A stretch of 64,000 nucleotides of DNA from NCBI RefSeq assembly GCF_027922265.1, contig NZ_BSFI01000004.1:248001-312000 (forward strand), in the 5' to 3' direction. Below the pieces are notes generated by a model. It ran no database searches. It had not been told where the DNA came from and saw only the letters and a list, made by a program, of their open reading frames with translations. Positions within the stretch are counted from its first letter, which is position 1. Every line of letters starts with the position of its first letter. Both the position numbers and the translations under genes were made by a program. Positions 36,070 through 43,446 of the stretch are shown in pieces. This DNA is from Hansschlegelia plantiphila (GTDB taxonomy: Bacteria; Pseudomonadota; Alphaproteobacteria; Rhizobiales; Methylopilaceae).

Positions 36070-38507
36070 TCGGCGGCCTCGGTCTCGAGGCTGCGAAGCG
36101 GGAAGCGGCAGGTCACGGTGGTGCCTTCTCCGATGTTGGATTCCAGCGAGACCCTGCCGCCATGAAGCTCGACGAAGGACCGCACGATCGACAGGCCGAG
36201 ACCAACGCCGCGGTGATGCGCGCCGGCGGTGCGGCTCTCGAAGCGGTCGAACACCTTCTCCACCAGCTCGGGCGGAATGCCGCTGCCCTTGTCGGCCACC
36301 CTGAAAACGATGTCGTCGGGCGTCCGTTCCGCGCTCACGCTGATGGCGTAGCCGGGCTTGGAGAAGCCGATGGCGTTGGCGAGCAGGTTGAACAGCACCT
36401 GCCTGACGCGCTTTCCGTCGGCGACGAAGATCCCGACGCTCGGCGGGCATGAGATCTCAAGCCCGAGGCCCGCCTCCGACAGCCGGTCGCGCACCCCCTC
36501 GACCGCCGCGTCGATCGCCTCGCGGACGTTGATCGGCTCGAGCTCCAGAGCCATCGCGCCGGCGTCGATCGTGGTGAGGTCGAGGATGTCGTTGATGATC
36601 GCGAGCAGCGCTGAGGAGGAGGACAGGATGTGGTCGACATATTCGCGCTGCTTCTGCGACAGCGCGCCGAGGCGCGGGTCGCCGAGCAGCTGGCCGAAGC
36701 CGATGATGTTGGTGAGCGGGGAGCGCAGTTCGTAGGAGACGTGGCTGGTGAAGTCGTTCTTCAGGCGGACCGCGGCCTCCACCGCTTCCGCCCGCTCGCG
36801 GAGCGCGCGTTCGACATGGACGCGCGCCGTCACGTCGGTGAAGGTCGCGAGAGTGCCGCCGTCAGGCAACGGCAGTGTGACGACGTCGATGACGCCGCCT
36901 CCGTCGCGCTCGACGCGCGCAGCGACCGGTTGCCGCTCATCCGGCATCGCGGTCATGGCCATCCTGAGCTTGCCCCAGAGCGCGGCGTCTGGATCGCGCG
37001 CGCGGCAGGCGTTCAGGACGTCCTCGGCGTGCGGGCGGTTCGCGAGCTGCGCCGGGGTGAGCCGCCACAACGCCTCGAAGGCGGGGTTGTGAAGGTGCAG
37101 CCGGCCGTCCGAGCCGAACACGGCGACGGCCTCCTGCAGGTGGTCGATGGTCTCGCGCTGGACCTTCGAAAGCGCGTTGAAGCGGCTTTCGAGCGCCAGC
37201 CGCTCGGTGACGTCGTCGAACAGATAGGTGACGCCGCCTTTCGGATTCGGGGCCGCGACGACGCGAAGCGTCCGCCCGTCGGGCAGGTGCCACCAGTGCT
37301 CGCGGGCCTCGATCGCGCGATAGGCCTCGTGGAGCTGCAGCTTCCAGGTGCGGAAGTCGGCCTGCTCCGGCAGCTTCCGATCGGCGCGCAGCTTGTCGAG
37401 GATCGCGGGATCGCTCGGTTCGCCGTCGAGAAAGGCGGGGTCGAGCGACCAGAGGCGGGCGTAGGCCTGGTTGTGGAAGGTCAGCACGCCGTCCGCCGAG
37501 AAGATAGCGACGGCGGTCGCGAGTTCGTCGAGGGTGCGGCGGTGAGCGTCCATCTGGCGGGAGAGATCGGCCCGCACGTCCTCGAGCTCCGAGACGTCGG
37601 TGGCGATCGCGGCCGAGCCGTTCCGGGAGGGCGCCTCGACGACGTCGAAGATGCGGCGGGAGCCTGCGAACACCGCAGGCGTCCGCTTGCGGAACACGGC
37701 GCCCGCGTCGTTGGCGCGCCGGGCGGCGGCGCGCTCGTTCTGGTCAAGGAACTCCGCGCCCTGTTCGACCGCCGCGGGGCCGTCCTTGGCCTCGACCGCG
37801 CGGGCGTAGGCTTCGTTGGCGTAGACGAGGCGGCCGTGCTCGTCGCGCAGCCAGACCGGCTGCGTGAGCGTCTCGGCGAGCGCGGTGAAGCGGGCGAGGG
37901 CCCCGAGCAGCTCGGAATTGCGGGTCTCGATCTCGGCGCGGGCGAGACGCTCGCCGGTCACGTCGCGGAGCCGCAGGATGACGGAGGCGCCGACCGGCCG
38001 TCCGTCGGCCTCGACATGGCCGCTCTGAAGGGTGCGGAGCATCACCCGGAACGGCTCGCCGCGGCGGCGCAGCGCCTCGAGGCGGGTCTCGAGCCCCGCC
38101 GCGGCTTCGGGCTCGAGCCAGCTCCCGAACGCGAGCAGCCGCCCGCCCGCGGGCGCGCCGGGTATCCCTGCGAGGTCGCCGACGATCTCCGGCCGGGCCA
38201 CGCCCGCGCGCCAGACGACGATGGTCTGGGCGTCGCCGGCGGCGAGCGTCTCGGCGACGTCGAGGCGGCGGCGGAGCTCGGCGATGGCGGCGTCCGCCGC
38301 CGACTGGCTTTCGACGTGCCGGGCGCGGGCGCGCAGCAGCATGATGGAGGTCGCGACCGCGACGAACACCGCGCCGAGAAACAGCGCGAGCGCCGCGGTC
38401 TCGGAGGTCCCGAGCGTCGCGGCCTGCGCGGGCCCTGGAATCAGGGCGACGACGGCGACCGCCGTCGCCATCGTGAAAGCGGCTTGCGGCCGCGGCCTTT
38501 CGGACAT
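36066..38507 (-). CDS. divL: DivL-type cell-cycle sensor kinase with tyrosine in the H-box
   Basis: An 813-residue membrane sensor protein. Residues 10-60 hold two hydrophobic helices. Several PAS-type domains follow (about 90-185, 205-305, 325-435 and 450-560). The dimerisation domain reads KNDFTSHVSYELRSPLTNIIGF, so the phosphoacceptor position of the usual H-E-L-R-x-P-L is Tyr592. The ATPase domain keeps NLLANAIGFSKPG (N-box), DKGSGIP (G1) and GVGLGLSIV (G2). Tyrosine at this position is the hallmark of DivL, which controls CckA and hence CtrA phosphorylation in Caulobacter and rhizobia. The location beside ahcY is where DivL homologues sit in rhizobia. Start ATG at 38507; the promoter region has a TTAAC half site and two GANTC methylation sites. 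Confidence 0.88.
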   Translation of the reverse strand: MSERPRPQAAFTMATAVAVVALIPGPAQAATLGTSETAALALFLGAVFVAVATSIMLLRARARHVESQSAADAAIAELRRRLDVAETLAAGDAQTIVVWRAGVARPEIVGDLAGIPGAPAGGRLLAFGSWLEPEAAAGLETRLEALRRRGEPFRVMLRTLQSGHVEADGRPVGASVILRLRDVTGERLARAEIETRNSELLGALARFTALAETLTQPVWLRDEHGRLVYANEAYARAVEAKDGPAAVEQGAEFLDQNERAAARRANDAGAVFRKRTPAVFAGSRRIFDVVEAPSRNGSAAIATDVSELEDVRADLSRQMDAHRRTLDELATAVAIFSADGVLTFHNQAYARLWSLDPAFLDGEPSDPAILDKLRADRKLPEQADFRTWKLQLHEAYRAIEAREHWWHLPDGRTLRVVAAPNPKGGVTYLFDDVTERLALESRFNALSKVQRETIDHLQEAVAVFGSDGRLHLHNPAFEALWRLTPAQLANRPHAEDVLNACRARDPDAALWGKLRMAMTAMPDERQPVAARVERDGGGVIDVVTLPLPDGGTLATFTDVTARVHVERALRERAEAVEAAVRLKNDFTSHVSYELRSPLTNIIGFGQLLGDPRLGALSQKQREYVDHILSSSSALLAIINDILDLTTIDAGAMALELEPINVREAIDAAVEGVRDRLSEAGLGLEISCPPSVGIFVADGKRVRQVLFNLLANAIGFSKPGYAISVSAERTPDDIVFRVADKGSGIPPELVEKVFDRFESRTAGAHHRGVGLGLSIVRSFVELHGGRVSLESNIGEGTTVTCRFPLRSLETEAAE

Positions 38508-38643
38508 TTGGCGAAGCCCCCGTCGACGACAGGGCGGCGGATCGCCGTTTCCCGTCCCCGAGCGCGTCTGCCCCCGCGCGCTCGTCCCGAATCGCTTCCC
38601 AAGGTACCGGCCAAAAGCGCGGTCCCCAAGAGTCCTTAACGGG

Positions 38644-38671
38644 AACGGGCGCCGAAAAATCGGCGCCCGTT
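38644..38671 (-). terminator. Hairpin after ahcY, ahead of divL
   Basis: A perfect 12-bp stem AACGGGCGCCGA / TCGGCGCCCGTT with a four-A loop (TTTT on the minus strand). There is no strong T-run after it, so it may be a processing or partial stop site rather than a full intrinsic terminator. Confidence 0.65.
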
Positions 38672-38702
38672 GCGTCTCAGTACCGGTCGATGTCGGTGAA
38701 GA

Positions 38703-40139
38703 TCAGTACCGGTAGGTCTCGGGCTTGAACGGGCCCGCCTGCGGCACGCCGATGTAGCTCGACTGCTTGTCGGTCAGCTTGCTCAGCTTCACGCCGATCT
38801 TGTCGAGGTGCAGCGCCGCCACCTTCTCGTCGAGGGTCTTCGGCAGCACGTAGACTTGGCGTTCGTATTTGCCGTCCTTGTTGTTCGCCCAGAGCTCGAT
38901 CTGCGCGAGCGTCTGGTTGGTGAACGAGGCGGACATCACGAAGGAGGGGTGGCCGGTCGCGTTGCCGAGGTTCACGAGGCGGCCTTCCGACAGGACGATG
39001 ATCTTCTTGCCGTCCGGGAACTCGACCTCGTCGACCTGCGGCTTGATGTTGTCCCACTTGAAGTTCTTCAGCGCGCCGATCTGGATCTCGCTGTCGAAGT
39101 GGCCGATGTTGCAGACGATCGCCCGGTCCTTCATGGCCCGCATGTGGTCGACCGTGATGACGTCGACGTTGCCGGTCGCTGTCACGAAGATGTCGGCGCG
39201 CTTGGTGGCCTCCTCCATCGTCACGACCTCGTAGCCTTCCATCGCCGCCTGCAGCGCGCAGATCGGGTCGACTTCGGAGACGAGAACGCGGCAGCCGGCC
39301 TGGCGGAGCGAAGCGGCCGAGCCCTTGCCGACGTCGCCGAAGCCCGCCACCATCGCGACCTTGCCGGACATCATGACGTCGGTGCCGCGACGGATCGCGT
39401 CGACCAGCGACTCGCGGCAGCCATAGAGGTTGTCGAACTTCGACTTGGTGACGCTGTCGTTGACGTTGATCGCCGGGAACAGCAGTTCGCCCTTCTTGGC
39501 GAAGTCGTAGAGGCGGTGGACGCCCGTCGTGGTCTCTTCGGTCACGCCTTTGATGGCGTCGGCGTTCTTGGTGTACCAGCCCGGATGCGACTTGAGGCGC
39601 TTCTTGATGGCGGCGAAGAGGATGGTCTCCTCCTCGTTGGTCGCGCCTTCGAGGAAGGCGACGTCGCCGGCTTCCGCGCGCTTGCCGAGGTGCAGCAGCA
39701 GGGTCGCGTCGCCGCCGTCGTCGAGGATCATGTTCGGGGTGCCGCCGTCGGCCCACTCGAAGATCTTGTGCGTGTACTCCCAGTACTCCTCCAGCGTCTC
39801 GCCCTTGACGGCGAACACCGGGGTGCCGTTCGCGGCGATCGCGGCGGCGGCGTGGTCCTGGGTCGAATAGATGTTGCACGAGGCCCAGCGGACGTCGGCG
39901 CCGAGCGCCTTCAGCGTCTCGATCAGCATCGCGGTCTGGATCGTCATGTGCAGCGAGCCGGCGATGCGCGCGCCCTTGAGCGGCTGCGTCGGGCCGAACT
40001 CGGTGCGGCACGCCATCAGGCCGGGCATCTCGGTCTCGGCGATCGCGAGCTCCTTGCGGCCCCACGCGGCGAGCGAGATGTCCTTCACGATGTAGTCGGT
40101 GAACGGAGCTTCCTTGAGGGCGGCGCTCGAAGTGCTCAT
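38703..40139 (-). CDS. ahcY: Adenosylhomocysteinase
   Basis: A 478-residue NAD-dependent enzyme that splits S-adenosylhomocysteine to adenosine and homocysteine, clearing the inhibitor made by all SAM-dependent methyltransferases. The first signature [16 protein letters not shown] and the NAD-binding [20 protein letters not shown] are present, as are the insert [12 protein letters not shown] and the C-terminal [20 protein letters not shown] with the cofactor-binding lysine and tyrosine. ATG 40139 gives the typical N-terminus before [17 protein letters not shown]; the frame is open to 40331 but the extra part crosses the operator-like palindrome. The gene is followed by a hairpin and divL. Confidence 0.98.
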   Translation of the reverse strand: MSTSSAALKEAPFTDYIVKDISLAAWGRKELAIAETEMPGLMACRTEFGPTQPLKGARIAGSLHMTIQTAMLIETLKALGADVRWASCNIYSTQDHAAAAIAANGTPVFAVKGETLEEYWEYTHKIFEWADGGTPNMILDDGGDATLLLHLGKRAEAGDVAFLEGATNEEETILFAAIKKRLKSHPGWYTKNADAIKGVTEETTTGVHRLYDFAKKGELLFPAINVNDSVTKSKFDNLYGCRESLVDAIRRGTDVMMSGKVAMVAGFGDVGKGSAASLRQAGCRVLVSEVDPICALQAAMEGYEVVTMEEATKRADIFVTATGNVDVITVDHMRAMKDRAIVCNIGHFDSEIQIGALKNFKWDNIKPQVDEVEFPDGKKIIVLSEGRLVNLGNATGHPSFVMSASFTNQTLAQIELWANNKDGKYERQVYVLPKTLDEKVAALHLDKIGVKLSKLTDKQSSYIGVPQAGPFKPETYRY

Positions 40140-40245
40140 TCGGCTTGATCCTTGCGTTTCGAGGGCGCGCGCCTGTAGGCGCCGGCGCCGATCACGTTCG
40201 ACGGCCACTTCCGTAGCACGCCAGGGGTCGACGTTCAATAAACAT

Positions 40246-40261
40246 ATAAAGAAGTCTTTAT
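40246..40261. promoter_or_regulatory. Operator-like palindrome upstream of ahcY
   Basis: ATAAAGAAGTCTTTAT is a perfect inverted repeat with 7-base arms and a 2-base centre, placed about 107 bases before the ahcY start in an AT-rich patch. Its form fits an operator for an ArsR-type regulator of SAM/SAH metabolism, as proposed for ahcY and metK genes in this class from comparative genomics. No SAH riboswitch fold was recognised in the leader. Confidence 0.55.
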
Positions 40262-40399
40262 GTATGACTCCGGGGCTGAGCTTCAGGCGGCAGCCGACCC
40301 GTGCGCCGGGGCGCGGCGCACAGGTCGTCATGGCCCGCGGAGCCGCCTTGGGACTGAAGCGCTATCGAAAAGGACGCCGATGATCGGCGGGCGCGCCGC

Positions 40400-40903
40400 T
40401 CAGCGGGCGGGGAAAGCGAAGGCGAGCAGGGCGGAGGAGACCGCGGGGGTCCAGCGCCTGGCGCTCGACGCGACGTCGCTTGGTCGGGAAGGTCCGTTCG
40501 CGGCGTAGGACGACAGCGGCTCGTCGCCGGCCCCGCGGAACCGCGCGAAGGCCAGCGCGACGCGCGCGTCGATCGGGCCGGCGCCCGCGACGGAGGCGTC
40601 TGAATCGGACTGTGGGGTCGCGAGACGATCCATGTCCGCGCGGACGCCGGCCGATACCGCATCGGCGTCAGGGTTCGCGGCAGTCACGATCCGCCCGAAA
40701 GTCATCTCCGCAGGCGGAGCGACGCTCGAGATCGGCCGCCACGCATCCTGGTCGAGAAAGCCGTGGGCAGGCTGCGGATGGGTGAGCCCGGCCTCGGTCC
40801 AGAAGACGTCGTCCGCATGACCGGATCCGACAGCGGCTAGCGACGCCGCCGCGCTGATCAGAACCCAATGCTGCAGGCGGCGAATCCGCCGGGGCGTACT
40901 CAT
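40400..40903 (-). CDS. Small secreted protein of unknown function
   Basis: A frame of 167 codons with GC-rich third positions like its neighbours. The N-terminus has a basic region and hydrophobic stretch (RRLQHWVLISAAASLAAVGSGHAD) that reads as a signal peptide cleaved after residue 30. The mature part has no known domain and is rich in A, S and D. It may be a lineage-specific envelope protein. A small dyad CCTTA-ATGCA-TAAGG (40904-40918) touches the start codon and another (TTCGGCC / GGCCGAA, 40982-41002) lies upstream. I could not find other support, so the call rests on the signal peptide and codon use. Confidence 0.55.
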   Translation of the reverse strand: MSTPRRIRRLQHWVLISAAASLAAVGSGHADDVFWTEAGLTHPQPAHGFLDQDAWRPISSVAPPAEMTFGRIVTAANPDADAVSAGVRADMDRLATPQSDSDASVAGAGPIDARVALAFARFRGAGDEPLSSYAANGPSRPSDVASSARRWTPAVSSALLAFAFPAR

Positions 40904-41121
40904 CCTTAATGCATAAGGCGGGGCGACGACGGAGCCGAGTGGGAAATGCCGGCCTGGGGCGGTTCGTCGCGCCCGTGATATTTCGGCCGCAGTGTGGCCG
41001 AAGCGCGGCGCCCCAATGGACGATCACGAGGAAGAGAAGCGCCGATGAAAACAGGATCGTCCGTCACCATCTCTATCGCGCCGCCGGCTTCGGTCCGGCC
41101 TGTGAGGGAAGACCCAGACGC

Positions 41122-42081
41122 ATGAGAAGCCGCTCGATCGTCGCGCGTATCCCCTCGGTCGCGCTTGCCGCATTCGTCGCCGCAATGGCGCTTGCGCCCC
41201 TCGACGCGGACGCTCGGGCAGGCCGCAGCATGAGCTTCGGCAGCCGCGGTTCGAAGACCTTTTCAGCCCCGCCGCCGACGGCGACCATGCCCGGCGCGGC
41301 GCCGATCCAGCGCTCGGTCACGCAGCCCGGCGCCGCGATCGGCGCGCCGTCGGCGATGCAGCCGGCGCGCCGCGGTTTCTTTGGCGGCGGCCTTGGCGCC
41401 GGCTTGATGGGCGGATTGCTCGGGGCGGGTCTGTTCGGCCTGCTTGCGGGCAACGGCCTGTTCGGCGGGCTCGGGTCGCTGTCGTCCGTCTTCGGGCTGC
41501 TGCTGCAGATCGGGCTGATCTTCATCGCCGTCCGGTTCGTGATGTCCTGGCTCGCCCGGCGCAACGCGCAGCCGTCGCCTGCGGCGGCCGGCGGGCCCTC
41601 GAATTTCGGTTTCAGCGGCTTCGGCGGCGGTGGTTCGCGCGATCGGCCGGACGTCGCTCCGCAGCCGGCAGCGCCGCTGACGCTCGAGAAGGCCGATTTC
41701 GACGTGTTCGAGCGTCTGCTGTCCGAGGTGCAGGCCGCGTGGTCCGGAGAGGATCTCGGGCGGATGCGCGCGATATCGACGCCTGAGATGGTCGAGACCT
41801 TCGCGGACGACCTCGCCGAAGACGCGAGCCGCGGCGTCGTCAACCGCGTCCGCGACGTCAAGCTGCTGCAGGGCGACCTCGCCGAGGCGTGGCGCGAGGG
41901 CGGGCGCGACTATGCCACCGTCGCAATGCGCTATAGCCTGATCGACATCACCGAGGATCGGGCTACCGGACGGATCGTCGACGGCGATCCGCAGACGCCC
42001 ATCGAGGCGACCGAGCTGTGGACCTTCGTCAGGTCCCGCGGCGGAAACTGGCTGCTCAGCGCGATCCAGCAGACGGGCTGA
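41122..42081 (+). CDS. Tim44-like domain protein
   Basis: A 319-residue exported or membrane protein. A signal-like segment covers residues 1-31 (SVALAAFVAAMALAPLDADARA), then a serine/proline/glycine-rich linker. A glycine-rich region (FFGGGLGAGLMGGLLGAGLFGLLAG) runs into a hydrophobic helix (LLLQIGLIFIAVRFVMSWLARR, about 129-150). The C-terminal Tim44-like domain occupies about 190-315 (FDVFERLLSEVQAAWSGEDL, FADDLAED, ELWTFVRSRGGNWLLSAIQQT). Proteins of this type are widespread in alphaproteobacteria and resemble the mitochondrial import motor subunit Tim44, but the bacterial role is unclear. ATG 41122 is chosen for the signal; the frame is open from 40909. Confidence 0.85.
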   Translation: MRSRSIVARIPSVALAAFVAAMALAPLDADARAGRSMSFGSRGSKTFSAPPPTATMPGAAPIQRSVTQPGAAIGAPSAMQPARRGFFGGGLGAGLMGGLLGAGLFGLLAGNGLFGGLGSLSSVFGLLLQIGLIFIAVRFVMSWLARRNAQPSPAAAGGPSNFGFSGFGGGGSRDRPDVAPQPAAPLTLEKADFDVFERLLSEVQAAWSGEDLGRMRAISTPEMVETFADDLAEDASRGVVNRVRDVKLLQGDLAEAWREGGRDYATVAMRYSLIDITEDRATGRIVDGDPQTPIEATELWTFVRSRGGNWLLSAIQQTG

Positions 42082-42129
42082 GCAGGTCCGCGTCCGCGAA
42101 GCGGCGTCCCGGCTCCTGGCCGGGGCCCG

Positions 42130-42417
42130 CTATTCTTCTTCGCCGAACCTGTTCTCGACCAGCGCGGCGATGGCGGCCAGCGCCTGCGACGCGTCCGCGC
42201 CCTCGGCCTCGACATGGATCGTCGTGCCAGGCCCCGCCGCCAGCATCATCAGCCCCATGATCGAGGTCCCGCCGACGGTCTCGCCTGCGCGGCTCACCCG
42301 CACGTCGGCCTCGAAGCGCTCGACGGTCTGGACGAACTTGGCGGAGGCGCGGGCGTGAAGGCCGCGTTTGTTGATGATCGCCAACTCGCAGGAAACGCAG
42401 TCGTCACCCGTCTCCAC
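42130..42417 (-). CDS. ptsH: HPr-family phosphocarrier protein
   Basis: A 95-residue phosphocarrier. The phosphoacceptor is His21 in INKRGLHARASAKF, and the HprK target serine lies at Ser52 in GGTSIMGLMMLAA. A GTG at 42417 with GGGGGAG six bases before it is preferred as start and gives normal HPr length; the ATG at 42480 inside manX would add 21 residues with no ribosome site. In rhizobia this HPr takes phosphate from EI-Ntr and passes it to IIA proteins that control carbon, nitrogen and potassium functions. It is translationally close to manX, 31 bases after its stop. Confidence 0.93.
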   Translation of the reverse strand: METGDDCVSCELAIINKRGLHARASAKFVQTVERFEADVRVSRAGETVGGTSIMGLMMLAAGPGTTIHVEAEGADASQALAAIAALVENRFGEEE

Positions 42418-42448
42418 GAGCTCTCCCCCACAGTGAAGTACATTCTTC

Positions 42449-42850
42449 TTATTTGCCGGAGAGCACGCGGCTCGCGACATTGATGTACTTGCGGCCCGCC
42501 TCCTGAGCCTGGATCACCGCCGCGTCAAGCGGAAGATCGGACCGGACGCTCGCGAGCTTGATCAGCATCGGCAGATTGATGCCGGCGATGACCTCAACCT
42601 TGCGGCCGTCCATGCACGAGATGGCGAGATTGGACGGCGTGCCTCCGAACATGTCGGTCAGCACCGCGACCCCGTCGCCGCTGTCGACGTCGCGCACGGC
42701 GGCGAGGATGTCGCCGCGGCGCAGCTCCATATCGTCCTCGGGATCGATCGTGACAGTCGCGATCTGATGCTGCGGACCGACCACGTGTTCGAGCGCGGCG
42801 CGAAACTCACAGGCGAGACGCCCATGGGTGACGAGGACGAGGCCTATCAT
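42449..42850 (-). CDS. manX: PTS IIA component, mannose family (ManX-like)
   Basis: A 133-residue cytosolic IIA protein. The phosphoacceptor is His9 in LVLVTHGRLACEF, and the LTDMFGGTPSNLA loop (about 69-81) is the second family mark. No sugar permease (IIC/IID) is in the window, as in rhizobia, where this IIA is thought to be regulatory, linked to HPr and HprK. ATG 42850 overlaps the hprK stop (ATGA), so expression is coupled. Confidence 0.95.
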   Translation of the reverse strand: MIGLVLVTHGRLACEFRAALEHVVGPQHQIATVTIDPEDDMELRRGDILAAVRDVDSGDGVAVLTDMFGGTPSNLAISCMDGRKVEVIAGINLPMLIKLASVRSDLPLDAAVIQAQEAGRKYINVASRVLSGK

Positions 42851-43446
42851 GCAGTCTCCGCGCAAAACTCATTGCGCTCCGGGTCGGGGCCGCCACGCGC
42901 CACCCTGGCGCAGCTGGTCCGGATATAGGGCGCGTGCGGCGCCGAAGACGCCACTTTTTCATGTTGCGCCGCGAACGCAAGGGTAGAAGCGTCACAGGTC
43001 GGCCGTGAAAAGCACCTTCGGACGCCGAAAAGCGCCAGCGAGGCCGCGTCGGGATCATTCCGCATCACCGCCAGCCTCGGCAGCCAGACTCCGTTGAGAC
43101 AGGCGCGCAGGGTGGCGGCGTCCGGGCTTCGCTCCGGTTGCATCTCGATATCGACGACGAATCTGACGACAGCCTCGGCCATCCATGGCGCGGGAGAAAT
43201 CCCGAGGCCACGGCGTTCGACGAGGCCGGACAGCGTCGCCGGCGGGGAGGCGAGCAGGCGGCCGTTGACGGCGGCGAGCCGCACCCGGTCGTCGGCGACC
43301 AGCCGGGCGAAGAGCCCCTGCGCCTCAGCGCGCTCGATCAGCGCCAGCGACAGGCTGGATTTGCCGGCGCCCGACGGACCGCGGATCAGCACGCCGGCCT
43401 CGCCGACGACGACGCAGTTGGCGTGGATCGTGGGCGCCGCGCTCAC
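42847..43446 (-). CDS. hprK: HPr kinase/phosphorylase, short alphaproteobacterial form
   Basis: A 199-residue protein containing the catalytic half of HprK. Walker A RGPSGAGKSSLSLALI is at residues 22-37 and the ADDRV block at 51-55. It phosphorylates the serine of HPr and reverses this in response to phosphate. The N-terminal domain of Gram-positive HprK is absent, which is normal for this class. After about residue 142 the chain continues for 57 residues (RCFSRPTCDAST ... RNEFCAETA) with no family likeness, running into the manX start. The start is a GTG (43446) overlapping the chvG stop. Confidence 0.92.
   Translation of the reverse strand: MSAAPTIHANCVVVGEAGVLIRGPSGAGKSSLSLALIERAEAQGLFARLVADDRVRLAAVNGRLLASPPATLSGLVERRGLGISPAPWMAEAVVRFVVDIEMQPERSPDAATLRACLNGVWLPRLAVMRNDPDAASLALFGVRRCFSRPTCDASTLAFAAQHEKVASSAPHAPYIRTSCARVARGGPDPERNEFCAETA

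Noticed and set aside
40140..40260. SAH or SAM riboswitch in the ahcY leader
   Set aside because: No helices arranged like the known aptamers were found; the palindrome at 40246 explains the AT-rich signal better.
42418..42480. ATG start of HPr at 42480 inside manX
   Set aside because: It has no ribosome site and adds 21 residues unlike HPr. GTG 42417 with GGGGGAG fits family length.
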